Source: Erodium maritimum | Lineage: Eukaryota; Streptophyta; Magnoliopsida; Geraniales; Geraniaceae | Direction of reading: 5' to 3' | Length of the DNA: 64,000 nt | Assembly: GCA_963921825.1 (NCBI GenBank) | Contig: OY997596.1 | Location: 38,679,932-38,743,931 of the forward strand | In this document: piece by piece, positions 22,742 to 35,618 of the stretch | Numbering within the stretch: position 1 is the first letter of the stretch | How the letters are laid out: each line of letters begins with the position of its first letter | Notes under the pieces: generated by a model | Databases searched by the model: none | What the model saw: only the letters and a program-made list of their open reading frames with translations | Told to the model about the DNA's origin: nothing | Program-made: the position numbers and the translations under genes

Positions 22742-23178
22742 AACAATTCATTTATCAATTCTTTATCTTTTGAAAACTACAGTGTCAGTGTGCCTTCTTG
22801 CAGGTTACAGACATCCCTTATGTTGGAGAGAGCAAGTTGGTCAATTAAATTGTTACTGGTAATGGAAGACAAGTAAATGAAAACAGAATGTTAATGAAGA
22901 TGGAATCTATAGACTTGCAGACAAAATTTACATATTAACTTGCAGGAATTTCTGTCTTCTTCTAATTAGGGAACTCAAAGAGGGAATCCAACATGGAAAA
23001 CAAAAAACATCAGGAGCTAAATCTTGAAGAAATATCACAAAGATGAGATAGTTTTCGGGTTCAAATTAAAGCCCAAATTGCTTTACTTATGGCCCATGAA
23101 TATGGGCCCACACTTAAACCCATTGGTTTATGTTGCATAAGGTGTGCTTTTGTTCATCGTCTTGGTGTTTTTGTTGGG
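22742..23178. other. unassigned spacer
   Basis: AT-rich, no coding region or repeat ends recognised. It leads up to the left target duplication of the copia element. Confidence 0.4.
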
Positions 23179-25554
23179 GAATTGGAAGTAAATCTAATAC
23201 CCGAAATCGAATATAAGATTTATCCCGAAAAATGTATGGATTCGTAGGAAAGAGACGACACGATTCAATTTTTAACGAATACCAATATCCTTATTTTACA
23301 ATCCCCAATCCTAGGACCCAGTCGATAAAATTGCGAATGTCTAATACAGAACAATAATTAAAGTATAGAAAATAAACAGAGAACCCAAGATTTTTATGTG
23401 CTTCGACAATGTGCTTACATCCACGAGACAACGACGAACTCCTTGTATTATCCGAGAAAACAACAGAGAATTACAAAGCCCTATTCTCTATCTCTCAATA
23501 TAAATTGGTATTCCACAAAAGAAAATATCAATCTTTCGTTACCAATAATTAGCTCCAAGAATAACCTTTGATATATGTCCTATACACCACAAAAAATCAC
23601 CGAACAGTTAGAAACTTTTGATTATGCTCCTGCTTTACTTGTTGATGCTCAACCATGCAAGAACTACAAACTTTCCTTGGAGTTTTAGTGTTGTATTCAA
23701 GGAAAATTTCATTTTGATACCCTGGCAAACATTTATTTGCAGTATAACACTCTACCTTTTTTTTTTGGGGGAGGGGGGGGGATTAGGTCATATAGTGGCA
23801 AAGTTTGCTATGACTTGAAACCTGTGCCCACCCGAAACCTTAGCCACAGATCTACTTTCTCCCTCATCGGGGACGGTGCGGCTCCGGCCGAACCGTTGCC
23901 GGTGAGGCTTCGCAGTCCTTCCCCCCGTTTCCAACCTCTTGCCCCCCTTCGCCGGTGTCCGAACTCCATCTCCGCCGCTCCCCGCTCCGCCCGTTCTCCG
24001 GCCCTCGACTCCGGCCTTGGTCATCTCCGCCTGTTCTCCGGCCCTCGACTTCGGCCATGGTCTCCGACTCTTCTTCTGATCTCAAGGTCGGATCTGACCT
24101 TACCTCGGCAGATTTGACCTTACCTCGGCAGACCTGGAACTACTCGAAGTTTGTGGGTTCCGGCCACTCCTCCGGCCACCCTCGGTGGAGGACTACAGAG
24201 CTTTCTGGTGCGGTCATCTCGTGTGAAGCAAGGAGGGTTGCTGCCTTTTTCCCGACCTCCGTCTCCGGTCCTGGCTTGCTCCGGCAAGGCTCCTTCAGAT
24301 CTGGCCATTCCGGCAGCTAGAGACTATCCTTGCCTCCTTCGTCTCGTCTCCTGTCTTGGCTTTCTCCGGCACGACTCCTTCAGATTCTGCCACTCCAGAA
24401 GCTGGAGACTCACCCTCGCCTCGTCTCCGGTCCTGGCTTGCTCCGGCAGGCTCCTTCAGATTCGGTCACTCCGGCATCCGAAGACGCTCCCCTTGCCCTC
24501 CCGGTCCTGCTTTGGCTAGGTATTGCTCCTCTCCTTTCTATCAATTGATCATCAGTAGTTTCTGTGCACTCATTCCTTGTGGATGTAATCGTCGCTCTGG
24601 TGCTGGCCAGAGGCGATAACACGGGTCTTGGACCTAGGAACTGTTTTGTCTCGATGATAGTTAGGTTTTGTCCCTTCCGTGTTGTGGTGCTGACCATCGG
24701 CAAATGCAAGATCCTTATCCAGTTCGGAATTTAGGGTTTTGTGGACAAGGAGTTCATGTAAATCCTCCAACATAACTAGGGGCTTCTGGTTTTAGGTTAC
24801 ACTGCGATTTTTTGAGCTTAATGTCTTGCCCCAAATCCGGTTTTGACTAGACTCGAGACGTGAACTTAAAACAGTAAGTTATAAAACAGTTTAATAATGC
24901 AACAAGGTCTCAAAATAACAATTTGCAGCTCCGAAAATCCACACGAGTCACGGCTCGATAAAAACACGTAGTGAAAGAGTTCAAAACAACAGTACGTCTC
25001 TAGACAAGCTAGCCTAGGACCCGCGGAAGCTCCCAAGCATCGAGCATCCAGCTAGTACGAATCCCGCTCAAGACCTGAAACAAAACAAGATAGGGGGTGA
25101 GCTTTCGATCAGTAGGAAAAGTAGTCAGGTTTTTAAAAAACGGTTCAATACCACGAGTAACCGTCCAATTAGGGCATACTAGTAAAGCATAGCTAACAAC
25201 AACGCCCACAGGACGAGTACCAACCACTAATCACCCTCGTAAGACCATAATCACACGTAAGACAACACACAAAGCCAACCAGCACATACAGAGCACACAT
25301 CATAACAACACATAACTTAGCACAACCGTTCCCAACATCACCGACTATCATAGCCCATCCCATTTATATCGTACCGGAACACGAAGCATCGGACCTGACA
25401 TCTTCCCGTCACGTAGAATCGGGGTAACATCCCAGACCGGAAATCCGTCAGTCAGATATATTCCCGACACACAGACTCGGGGCCTCACGCATACCGGACC
25501 GGCACATACCTTGGTCGTACGCCTTCACGGACCACACAACATGCCCGAGGAACT

Positions 25555-26334
25555 TCACCTCAGCGAGCCAGAACTCGCACTTTCTAGGTTGTCGTACAGC
25601 TGGTGAGTACGCAACAAAGTCAACAATGTCCTCAAATGCTCCTCATGTGCCTCCTCACTAGGCGAATAAATCAGAATGTCATCCACGAACACCACGAAAA
25701 ACTGATCTAGGTAGGGTCGGAAAATACTGTTCATCAAGTCCATGAATGCTGCAGGTGCGTTCGTTAACCCGAACGACATCACCAAGAACTCGTAGTGCCC
25801 ATAGTGAGTCGGAAATGTGGTCTTCTCCACATCCTCATCCTGAACCCTCAGCTGATAGTACCCTGATCGAAGATTAATCTTCGAGAAGCACTTTGCTCCT
25901 CTCAGCTGATCAATCAGGTCATCGATCCTCGTCATCGGATAACGATTCTTCACCGTGACCTGGTTCAACTTCCGGTAATCAATGCACATCCTCAAAGATC
26001 CACCCTTCTTCTTCACGAAGAGGGCGGTTGCTCCCCACGGCGAAGCACTCGGTCGGATGAAACCCCTCTCCCGAAGTTCCTCGAGTTGTCGCTTCAGTTC
26101 GATCAACTCGGCTGGTGCAAACCGATACGGGGCCATAGAGATCGGCGCCGTACCCGGGATCAAGTCGATCCTAAAATCCACCTCGCGTGCCAGCGGTAAT
26201 CTTGACAGCTCATCCGGGAAGACCTCCGGGAACTTGCATACCACTCTCGGTAGCTCTCTACTCTGCACGGTCTCCGTCTCATCTCCCATGGTCAACGCAG
26301 ATAGGAGTACTCCGCTCCTACTGCCAAGAGACAC
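25555..26334 (-). pseudogene. gypsy reverse transcriptase part
   Basis: The frame holds the standard gypsy RT blocks: [55 protein letters not shown], then [14 protein letters not shown] with the catalytic VDD. It is the polymerase part of the gypsy element at 24822-33943, read on the minus strand. It is a fossil fragment of a larger pol and not an independent gene. Confidence 0.9.
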
Positions 26335-26539
26335 GTAACGATCGTATCGCCCGATACCACAGTTACCTGTCGACGATAACAGTCGATCGACGCCCGATAT
26401 CTCGTCATCCAGTCCATTCCCAAGATCACGTCAAACGCTGTCATGTCCAGTACAAGCAAGTCACCATAAAACGGCCAATCAGCCACTCGGATCTCATAAG
26501 CCCGACACACGGTACTCAAAACTACATCTCCCGTAACAG

Positions 26540-28070
26540 GGGTATCAAGACACAAAGGTCAACTCAGAAATTCAACCCTCAACCCCAACATACAAGCAAA
26601 AGAAGAAGAGATGAAAGAATGAGATGCTCTAGTATCAAACAAGAAAGATGCCCATGAATTATAAAGCGAACACGTACCCTGTGTAGCCTCATGGCCGGCG
26701 TGACGTCCCTCAGCCCTGGAGCCGGTGACAACATACACCCGCCCCTGCTGTGCCGGGGGTCCGCCTCTCGGAGGTGGTGGAAGTGCCACCTATTGCACGA
26801 CTCTCTGCTTCGGTGCTGGCGTGCTCGCTGCCTACCTCGGAGCTCTCTGCGTCTGAGTCTGACGCTGTTGGAAATCCGGTGACCGCCCAGTCTGCGACTG
26901 CTGCGGTCGCGGGGCCGACACCTCCACGAACCGATCTGGGCACCTGGAAGCGAAGTGTCCTGGCCGACCGCACCGGTGACATAGCGGTGGCCCGACACTC
27001 GACCTCTCCTCAGGTCTACCCGCTGGACGGTCCACTGGTCCGCTGCTCCGTGGACAGTCTCGAGCCAGGTGACCCGTCTGCCCACAACCGTAGCACGTGC
27101 GCCCTCTCATGGAAGGTCCAACAGAGGCCACTAACCCAACCTGTCGCGGTCCTCTCAACGAGGTCTGAGGCTGAAACGATCCCGAGGTCCTCTGCCTCCT
27201 CGGATCCCAAGACTCAGATGACATCAGGGAGCTACTCGATCTCGGCCTGACCTCTGGAACCCTGGCTGACTCACGGAGGCATTACTCTACAGTCAAGGCC
27301 TGATCCACCAGGTCAGAGAACTCTTGGGTCCTCAAAACAGCGACCCGGTCTGCGATCGTAGGGCGAAGCCCTCCCTCGAAGCGTCGACAACGGAGAGGCT
27401 CCGTCTGTACCATCTCTTGTGCAAAACAAGACAAGGAGGTGAACCTCGCCTCATACTCGGACACTGACAGTCCTTCCTATCGCAGCTCCAGGAACTGTTG
27501 GTGCCTGTCGTCCAGCACCGACTGTGGAAAATACTGCTCTAGAAAACGTTGTCCGAACAACACAAAATCGTCTCCCACTCGCGCCTGCTCGCGCCGCCAC
27601 CAGTGGTAGGCCTCTCCCTCCAGATGGAATGCTGTGAACGATACCCTCAGACTACCACTCAGGACTCCTGATGTGTCTAGGTTGTGGGTGATCCGCTCCA
27701 GCCACCTCTCGGCTGCCTCGGGGTCAGACTCCCCGGAAAACACAGGCGTGCCTAGCCTGCGGAAGTCTCGTAGTGTCTGCGTAGTGTAACTGTCGACCTG
27801 AGTAGGTTCCTCGGTGGACGCTACAGTGGCAGCAGGTACAGCCTCCGGTGTCGGAGCTGCAGCCTCTCTTCTGGCAAAGGCAGCTGCCAGACCCTGAACA
27901 GTGCGAGTTAGCTCCTCTAGAGCTGCCGCCTGGGCTGTCTCATCCCTCTCGTGCCCCTCAGCGGGTGCACCCTGGGCACTAGTCGCCCCTGCTGACTCAG
28001 CAGTCGATGGCTGTCCCCGGCCTCTAGCGGGTCGTCTCCTCATATCTCGTGGAACATACGTCGGTTCCAT
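26540..28070 (-). pseudogene. gypsy gag, zinc knuckles and protease region
   Basis: From right to left: a Pro/Ala-rich start (ATG at about 28070), a retrotransposon gag domain (about 27760-27290, with AERWLERITHNLDTSG and EGEAYHWWRREQARV), two CCHC knuckles (CYGCGQTGHLARDC and CHRCGRPGHFASRC, about 27120-26920), and an aspartic-protease-like block (about 26660-26570, SHSFISSSFA). The order matches plant gypsy gag-pol elements with RVP_2-type protease. Broken in several places. Confidence 0.85.
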
Positions 28071-30540
28071 GTCGTAAATCCGTTACACGGATAACGCACA
28101 TGTTCAGTTACTTACTCTTAAAGAAAGACGCGCTTAAAATAACTACGCCACACACAGTCCAACACACTAGTAATCATAGTAATAATATACTCAGTATAGT
28201 ATAGTCACACAATAGCACACAGCAGAGAAGTCCGCACACTTTTGCGTCACATAGATCATATATCCAAACAGCGAAGTTACACACAGTTTCACGCTCAACA
28301 ACAACTTCACACATAAGTCACCCAGACTACAATTTATACCACAAATCAATTCCACAATGTACAACATAGACTTAGTTTCAAGTTCTTAATACTTGCTCTT
28401 TCTGACATAACATTCATGTTGACACCGCGTCGTTACAACCCGGTTCAGGCGTCCCCGAATTACGTTGTAACCACTTGATATCCCCCCCATTCACGTCCAG
28501 CTATAGTGGCCCCTACAGCTGAATCGTGATGGTACATACACTTCAATTTCTGCAGAAAATCGGGCATGACCCGTTCGTAAATTAAGCTAACCATCCGCTT
28601 ATGCGGGACAACCAATCACCATCTGCACACAGCATTCAAGCACAATTACAGCACACATCAATTTATCTCAACTTTACACCTCGGGTCTCAGTAAATTCAC
28701 TCTTACCGCACGACCAAAACCATACTCGGAAAACAGTTTAACTCAAACAATAACCCCAACCACACAGGTTCAAAACACACGGTACTTAGACCGGACCTTT
28801 CACCAACCCGAGACTCTTCCCGTCTCGTTTCTACGGTTAGGATATCTCCGACATGCGTGGCCGACACACAGTAACTTAACGACTCAACTCTATCCACCTA
28901 ATTGACGTACGGTCCGAGGTTTTGAAAAAAAAAACAATTTCAAAATGTAACCTGGCTCTGATACAAAAATGTCACACCCCAAATTCGGTTTTGACCAGAC
29001 TCGAGACGTGAACTTCAAACAGTAAGTAATAAAACAGTTTAATAATGTAACAGGGTCTCAAAATAACAATTTAAAGCTATGAAAATCCACACGAGTCACA
29101 AATCGATAAAAACACGTAGTAAAAGAGTTCAAAACAATAGTACGTCTCTAGACAAGCTAGCTTAGGACCCTCGGAAGCTCCCAAGCATCGAGCATCCAGC
29201 TAGTACGAATCCCACTCAAGACCTGAAACACAACAAGATAAGGGGTGAGCTTTCGCGCAGTAGGAAAAGTAGTTAAGGTTTTGAAAAACGGTTCAATACC
29301 ACGAGTAACCGTCCAATTAGGTCATACTAGCAAATCATAGCTAACAACAACGCCCACAGGACGAGTACCAACCACTAATCACCCTAGTAAGACCACAATC
29401 ACACGTAAGACAACGCACACAACCAACCAGCACATACAGAGCACACAGCATAACAACACATAACTTAGCACAACCGTTCCCAACATCACCGGCTATCATA
29501 GCCCATCCCATTTATATCGTAACAGAACACGAAGCATCAGTCCCGACATCTTCCCGTCACGTAGAATCAGAGTAACATCCCAGACCGGAAATCCCTCAGT
29601 CGGACGTCTTCCTAGCACACAGACTCGGGGCCTCACGCATACCGGACCAGCACATACCTCGGTCGTACGCCTTTCGGACCACATAGCATCGGGGTAATGG
29701 TTAAATCGTCCTCGTCCTTGATGCTCTACACCGACATACTCTCTTAGTGTAAGTATCAGGCCGGACCCACCTCCTCTTGGAACACACAGCAAGAGAATAA
29801 CACGCATCACAAAGCCATAGTTCGACCACGGCATACCGACCGAGCCAACTCACCATAAAACACAAATAGGTCTATCACTCACCCGATCATATCACAACCA
29901 AGGATTCACATCACATCAAACACGGAAGACTCGCCCACATATAGCCACAACATGCTACACCGAGTATATCTTAACACGTTTCTTAATCTTATTGACACTA
30001 AGTCACACATCATGCATCTCAATCAAAGATCATGGCATCAACCAACACGCAACCCTAAGGCTCGACATGCCCATTCTACCAGCACGACAATTTCCCAAGA
30101 ATTGAAAGCGATTAAACTAGTGAATCACATCCCACATGCACACTAAGACTCGTCGGGTTATTAATGTAATTGAAAGCGGTTATTCTAGTGAATCACATCC
30201 TATATGCGAACTAGGACCTTTCCTGTTATTATTATTAACATACATGCATACTAGTAACTTTCCGTAATTAAATCGGTATTCGCTACGTTCCCTACCTCAA
30301 ACGTAAACCAGTCTCAACTCCTAACTGCTGACGACCTGGCTCGCTTCCCCTCCGTCTTGTCACGAAGTCCAAACGTCTCCTCCTCCTCCGATCTCGGGTC
30401 CAAGGTCTTGGATCACAAAACAAGTACTCGAATTAAAACTAATTCAGTTGCAATAAGGACGATAAATAACTAAATTAAGCCCGAAAGTCCAACATAGGCT
30501 AAGACGAGAAATGGGCCGGAAAGAGGCCCAATCCGAGTCT

Positions 30541-30675
30541 GTCACGGTTTGGCTCACGGATCCGTAGGATGAACCGTCACGGTTCTCCTCACGGAACCGT
30601 GGCAGACGCCGTCACGGTTCTCCTCACGGAGCCGTGACACGTTCCGTCACGGTTCCTGTCACGGATCTGTGACAG
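30541..30675. repeat. hairpin-forming GTCACGG repeats in the gypsy LTR
   Basis: Four imperfect units of about 35-38 bases, each with CCGTCACGGTT and, after a short gap, the near-complement CACGGAnCCGTG. Every unit can fold on itself. Confidence 0.8.
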
Positions 30676-32184
30676 TCTGTTACTGTTCATCGTCTTCTTC
30701 TTCCAGCTTCGGGTTTTCACGATTTTAACCCCCAAAACCTCCATTGATGACCTTCCAAAGCTCCAAAAACAGTTCCTAAACGTCTCTACTTCAAAATCCA
30801 TCATGGGTGTTCATCAAAACTCCACAAAACCAAATTAAATTCATCATCTACACTCCTTTTTCACCAAACAACATCATCCAATGTTCACAAACTCAAACCC
30901 AATCAATTTCCTCATCTTTTCCTCAACACCTGTAAAGACCAGCTAAATTAAAAGGAAGTAAAATATTAATTTTATTCTACTGCAGTGTCGTGGGTAGAAA
31001 TCGAGTGGGAAAATTAGATCGACTTCAAAAATAAAAGAAGAGAAAAAAAAAACCAAGGAGAGAACCGGGTCGGATGGACCAGACCCGACCAGGTGACCCG
31101 GCCAGGCCCGACCGACCCAGCACCTCTTCACTTGGGCCGTGAGGCCCGCTTCATCTTCTGAGGCCCAAAGGGGCATCTAGCCCGCATTACTTAAAGAGGA
31201 AATCAGGGTTCAGAAAACTTAATTTCCCATTCGTGTTGCGCACCTCCCTCTTCATCCTCGTTCCTCTCTCGCCGAAACCGACCCCCCTCACCTTCATCAC
31301 CTCGCCGAACTCCCTCTCTCGTTCTCCCCTCGCCGGCGACGCCCCCATCCCCCGACTTCCCGACCTCGCTCTCTACTCCCTTTCCCTTGCCGCCGTCATC
31401 CCTCTCCGACCCTCACTTCCCTTTCGCCTCTCCGTTCCTCCCGGCCGCCTCGCACCTTCTCCGACCAGCTCTGGTCCGACAGCTACGGACTCCGACCTCC
31501 TCTCACGAATCGTCTCTCCCCCAGCCGTCTCTCCTTGACCTCCACGCCTGAGCCCTGTCGTCGTGCCGTCCAGACGAACTCGCCGGCGAGCGCGACAGAT
31601 CTGGGGACGGGATCGTCGGTCTCGTCCGGATCTGAGGCTGAACCGCCGTGCTCCGCCGCTCCCGCAGCCGCCGCCCACCACTGTCCCCTACGGTGAGCCC
31701 CTACCACGGTGAGGTTTTGGCCGGCCGGGCTCGAAACCCGTGCTTCTCCTTCTTTTTTGATTTCTTCTGTCCCGAGCTTTTCTTGGCTCTGTAAAACAAA
31801 ATCACCCGGATCTGGACTTTTTGGAATGGTTTTGTTGAATCCGTAAAATTAAAGAAAATGATTTATACAAAAATCAGATTGGAATAAGAGAAAGTAAAAG
31901 AAGTTGTGTTTAGAACGACAAATCAGTTTTTAATAGGAAAAGGGGTTTTGAAGTAAAAGAAATTAAAGAAATCGGTATTGTTTTAAGACGTTTTGGACTG
32001 TGACCGGTTTTGGTAACTGGAATGACTGAACGAGACGTTTAAAATCAAACTTAGGACGGAACAAAAGCGGATCGCTGAATCGGACCTCGGGATTCGTGCA
32101 TTAGGACCGTGCCTCGGAAATATGCGCCAGTTTTGGCTGGCTTACGAGTTAGAGTCTCGGTAAGTTGCGAGCGTGTATTATTGT

Positions 32185-32450
32185 TGAGTTTTGGGTGGCC
32201 ATGAGTGCCCGTGGGGTTGTTGAACCCGTGTCTTTACCTTTGATGTTTTGGGTGGCCGTGAGTGCCTGTGGGGTTGTTGGACCCGTGTCTTTACTGTTGG
32301 TGTTTTGGGTGGCCATGAGTGCCTGTGGGGTTGTCGAACCCGTGCCTTTGTTGTTTGTGTGTCTTGGGGGGGGGGGGGGGGCGTGAGTGCCTGTGGGGCT
32401 GTTGAGTCCGAGTTTTACTGTTGGTGTCTTGGTGGCCATGAGTGTCTGTG
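32185..32450 (+). repeat. tandem units of the 'ggtggccatgagtgcc' type
   Basis: Five units of about 48-60 bases in the second solo LTR, matching the array at 9415-9960. The G-run lies in one unit. Confidence 0.85.
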
Positions 32451-32614
32451 AGTACTGAACATGTGTTGTTACTGGTTGTTGAACTTTGTTTGTGATTGTG
32501 TTTGGTTACTTGATCATGGTGGAGGTTGTGTGGTGTAGCTAGCCTCCCGAATGGGATCGGGAGAGGTGGAGAGGTTGTGGGCTAGCTCCCCGACTGGGAT
32601 CGGGGGAAGTTGTA

Positions 32615-32790
32615 AGACAGGTCGACCGCCTGAACCGACTGGGATCGGAAAAGGCGAGGGACAGAGAATTTGTAAGACAGGTCGACCGCCTGGACCGACT
32701 AGGATCGGAAAGGGCGAGGGACAGAGAGGTTACTGAGACAGGTCGACCGCCTGGCCCGACTGGGATCGGAAAGGGCGAGATACAGAGATG
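32615..32790 (+). repeat. 61-bp array with GACAGGTCGAC, second copy
   Basis: Three units with the same consensus as at 10043-10286, starting near 32617, 32676 and 32737. A shorter, different repeat ('cccgamtgggatcggg') precedes it at 32540-32610. Confidence 0.85.
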
Positions 32791-35618
32791 GTTACTGAGC
32801 AGCTGTTGTGTGGGGTCTACTTTACGTGTACGAGTGTTGAGTCGGTTGAGGAAAGTGTCAGTGGGTGTGTGTCAGTCGGAGTACTTGAGTTGGGGATGGT
32901 GATCCCCGGTGTTGAGTTTGTTGTTGGTGTTACCGGCATTGTCTACTAAGTATGCCGTAGTCAGTCTGTTATCCGTGGTGGTGAGCGAACGCTCACCCCT
33001 AGCTGCTTTTCCTACAGGTATCGGTCGCAGGTTGGACTAGGTGAGCTTCTGAAGCTTGAAGAGCTAGGAGCGGGATTCTGGGTTTATTTTGAGTCTAGCG
33101 ACGGATACCATACTTTTGTCCACTTGTTGGGACGTGTTTTAAGTTGTAAATATTATTTTGTTGAACAAATGGTGTTTTCAAAGTGGTTTAATGTAAAAGG
33201 TTTCAAAATGTTTTATTATTTTAAATGTTCGCGTCCCGAGTTCGGTTTACTGAAATTGGGGCGTGACAACACCCACGAATAAAAATTGATAAAAACGAAA
33301 ATAGAAGATGGATTTACCTTGAGGATGAAGATTAGATGAAGAAACAAGGAAAAATGGGGAGATTTGGGTCACAAATAGGTTCAAGACCTCTCTTTTCTCC
33401 TCTTTTCTTCTTCTCCTAGCTTTGAGAGCTTCTTCTTCTTTCCCTTTTGGTGAATTTCGACCAACACTAAATGTTTGGGCTGAAATGCTCCCAATTTGGG
33501 TCATATATCCTAAAGGGAGAAACCCCAAACTACCCCCATGCTCACATGTCTCCCAAGCCCATTCTTTTAGGGTTAAAATGGTCATTATGCCCTCGTTCTT
33601 CTCACCCAAGCCAAAAGGGACACTTGTCCAAATGGGGACCACTTCTCCTCTTAGAAAAACCAGCACAAAGGGTTTTAAATTAAATTAGTCCTTAATTAAG
33701 CGAGGGTTGACCCAGAATTGACCGACATTTGACTTTTCACAACTTACAGTCAATTGAAAGGAAACGGCCTAACTAATCTAACCGTAACGACGACTAAGTT
33801 TTTTGGGCACCGGAAAGGTCCCGAATGACTCCCGGAGTCATCAGTTGACTTTTCCGGCAAGAAGTCAACTTTCGCCAAAAACCTCCGGTTCGATCGGGAT
33901 CAAACGGTAGGCACGTTAGGGTATTCAGACTCCTTATTTTACAAATTTTGCTTCATGTTAGATGAATTCAGTTGATAGAACTTGTTTTTTCGCAGTTAGG
34001 GTTCCTATTGTTGTACTGTTGTTGGCTTGTTTCATCCTGCGTGCCCTCTCTTAGATTCCAGGGTCTGTGCACCCTTACTTGGGCTCTCGGGTCTGTGTAC
34101 CCTTACTTTGCTCCCGGGTCTGTGTACCCTATCTTTGGCCCTTTGCAATCTTTAGGATGATTGCTCTTTTTTTGTGTAATCTTTTCTTCCTCCGAAGAGA
34201 ATAATTTAAAAATGCCTTTGCCGATAAAAAAAACACTCTACCTTGTTTTTTTTGCATTTTAATACCCTGATAAACATTTATTTTCACTTTCATACCCAAC
34301 TATTAACTTTTCATCCAAAATGAACGGAAGACGGTCATGTGTTTTGCACATGATCTTGTTTTTTTCAAAAAAAATACCCAAAACACCCAAAATTATGTAT
34401 AATAATTAATTCTAAAATATTATTATTCATAAATATGTGAAGTATATAAAATATTAATTATAAAAAAATCGGATTTCAGTTCAAATGTATAAGTTTTATT
34501 TTTTGAATTATATAAAAATATGATTTTTTAAATATATAAAAAGTGATTTTTTAAATATTTTTTTGAAATAAATCTGATTTTTTTGAATTATATAAAAATA
34601 TGATTTTTGAAATATATATAAAAACTGGTTTTTAAAATATTTTTTAAAATAAATCAGATTTTTTGAATTATATAAAAATATGATTTTTTTCAATATATTA
34701 AAATTTGTTTTATAAATATATAAAAACTGAATTTTCAAAACTGGTAGGTTTTGAAAATTCGATTCGTCTTAGGGGGTATTTTGGACGGAAAGTTAACGGT
34801 TGGGTATGAAAGTGAAAATAAATATTTTCCAGGGTATTAAAATGAAAAAAAAGCAAAGATATTATACTGCAAATAAATATTTGTCAGGGTATCAAAATGA
34901 AAATTTCCCATGTACTTAAAAGAACAATTAATGTTTTAATCGGGACCATATAACCACCAAAATGGATGTTATGCTACAACCTAGTACCTTTTTCCCACAA
35001 AAGACACAATCGAGACAATGCATTACATAGGCAGCCAAGACTCTTTGCTCGTTGATTATGCACAACCACCCGACAAGACCAATATCATGTTCTTGCTCCA
35101 TATAGCACAACCACACACGCATCAGCCACCTTGCTACTCTTGATCTCTCACCTCCCTTGTAACGTGGGGTACAACCACACAAAGAGGAAATCAAAAAAAC
35201 CACCAACACACCAATTCTTGATTCTTGGAACACAACACACCAAGGAGATATTGCACAAATGATACTCTCTCAAGCCTGTTACAGTGAACTTGAAGATCTC
35301 TGAAGAATAACCCAAGAACTCCAAGGTATGTGTGCATCCTCATCATTCTCTGAAGAACATCAACAGTCCAAACCTGTTTCAATTCTATCTTTTTATTCTC
35401 ACCATCGGCCCACACATTATTCAGCAAGGAAGCAATCTATGTTATTTCTGGTCTCTGGTCATCCTTGCCAACAGAAATAGCTTTTTGAGCCACTTGGTTT
35501 CTGAATTTCTTTCATCTATATCAGCAGAGCTAACATCTTTGTTAGCTTTGGTCTCTGATCTCCATTTGTCAAGGTGCCTCTGATATCAGTTTTACTGCCT
35601 CTCTATTTGTTGGATCTC

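Larger units (their letters stand above)
30931..33268 (+). mobile_element. solo LTR, 2.3 kb, inside the gypsy 5' LTR
   Basis: Begins TGTAAAGACC, ends GGGGCGTGACA, and is flanked by the exact 5-bp duplication ACACC (30926-30930, 33269-33273). It is of the same group as the LTR at 7679-10868: a TATA-like ACTTAAAGAGG (about 31189), a CT/GC-rich leader-like tract (31220-31700), tandem units at 32185-32450, the GACAGGTCGAC array (about 32615-32790), and the hairpin and CAG module (32981-33017). A run of 16 G lies at about 32367-32382. Because it splits the gypsy LTR it is younger than that element. Confidence 0.88.
24822..33943 (-). mobile_element. Ty3/gypsy retrotransposon with long LTRs, broken
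   Basis: The 5' LTR lies on the right (28970 to about 33943, interrupted by a solo LTR, about 2.6 kb without it) and the 3' LTR on the left (from 24822). Both begin on the plus strand with a TGTC...CCCCAAAT-type end. Beside the 5' LTR (28951-28969) the minus strand reads TGTATCAGAGCCAGG, a primer-binding site of the Met-tRNA type. Gag, two zinc knuckles, a protease part and a reverse transcriptase follow; later pol parts were not seen. By eye the LTRs differ at about 20 of the first 260 bases (about 8%), clearly fewer than the copia LTRs. The element is incomplete with many breaks. The right border is uncertain by some bases and no matching target duplication was found. Chromovirus (Tekay-like) affinity is an inference. 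Confidence 0.82.
23759..34231 (+). mobile_element. LINE-like retroposon split by a gypsy element
   Basis: It ends in an A-run at about 34226-34233 after CCGAT. The 13-base target duplication aacactctacctt lies before it (23746-23758) and after it (34232-34244; the terminal A's are ambiguous). What remains is about 1.06 kb on the left and 0.29 kb on the right of the gypsy insertion. The left part is C/T/G-rich with internal duplications (about 23990-24060 and 24100-24140; a 'tcctggcttgctccggca' phrase recurs at about 24270 and 24430). The right part has three repeats of 'gggtctgtgyaccctt'. No ORF1, endonuclease or reverse transcriptase is present, so it looks non-autonomous or internally deleted. 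Open frames in the C-rich part are compositional. Confidence 0.7.
23701..34910. mobile_element. Mutator-like MITE inside the copia 3' LTR, split by a LINE
   Basis: Left arm 23701-23758 and right part 34232-34910. The ends are inverted: the left reads GGAAAATTTCATTTTGATAC and the right ends with the complement of GGGAAATTTTCATTTTGATA. The inverted likeness runs on inward for about 200 bases. Next to the ends lie 9-bp sequences matching at 7 of 9 positions (tgtattcaa 23692-23700, tgtacttaa 34911-34919), fitting a Mutator-type 9-bp target duplication that has aged. The uninterrupted copia LTR at about 48030 shows the empty site. The core is AT-rich and non-coding. Confidence 0.75.

Noticed and set aside
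23955-24620. Pro/Ser/Arg-rich frames that look like a small gene.
   Set aside because: The tract is internally duplicated, open in several frames on both strands, and lies within a retroposon bounded by a target duplication.
32367-32382. Run of about 16 G as a possible G-quadruplex regulator.
   Set aside because: It interrupts one unit of a tandem array that lacks it elsewhere, and long homopolymers are prone to sequencing error.
24817-33950. Attempt to find a 5-bp target duplication for the gypsy element.
   Set aside because: CTTAA at the left has no match at either plausible right end (about 33927 or 33943), so no duplication is claimed.
34911-35233. Apparent independent repeat shared with 48045-48245.
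   Set aside because: Explained as part of the copia 3' LTR interrupted by a LINE; the other part resumes at 44118-44357.
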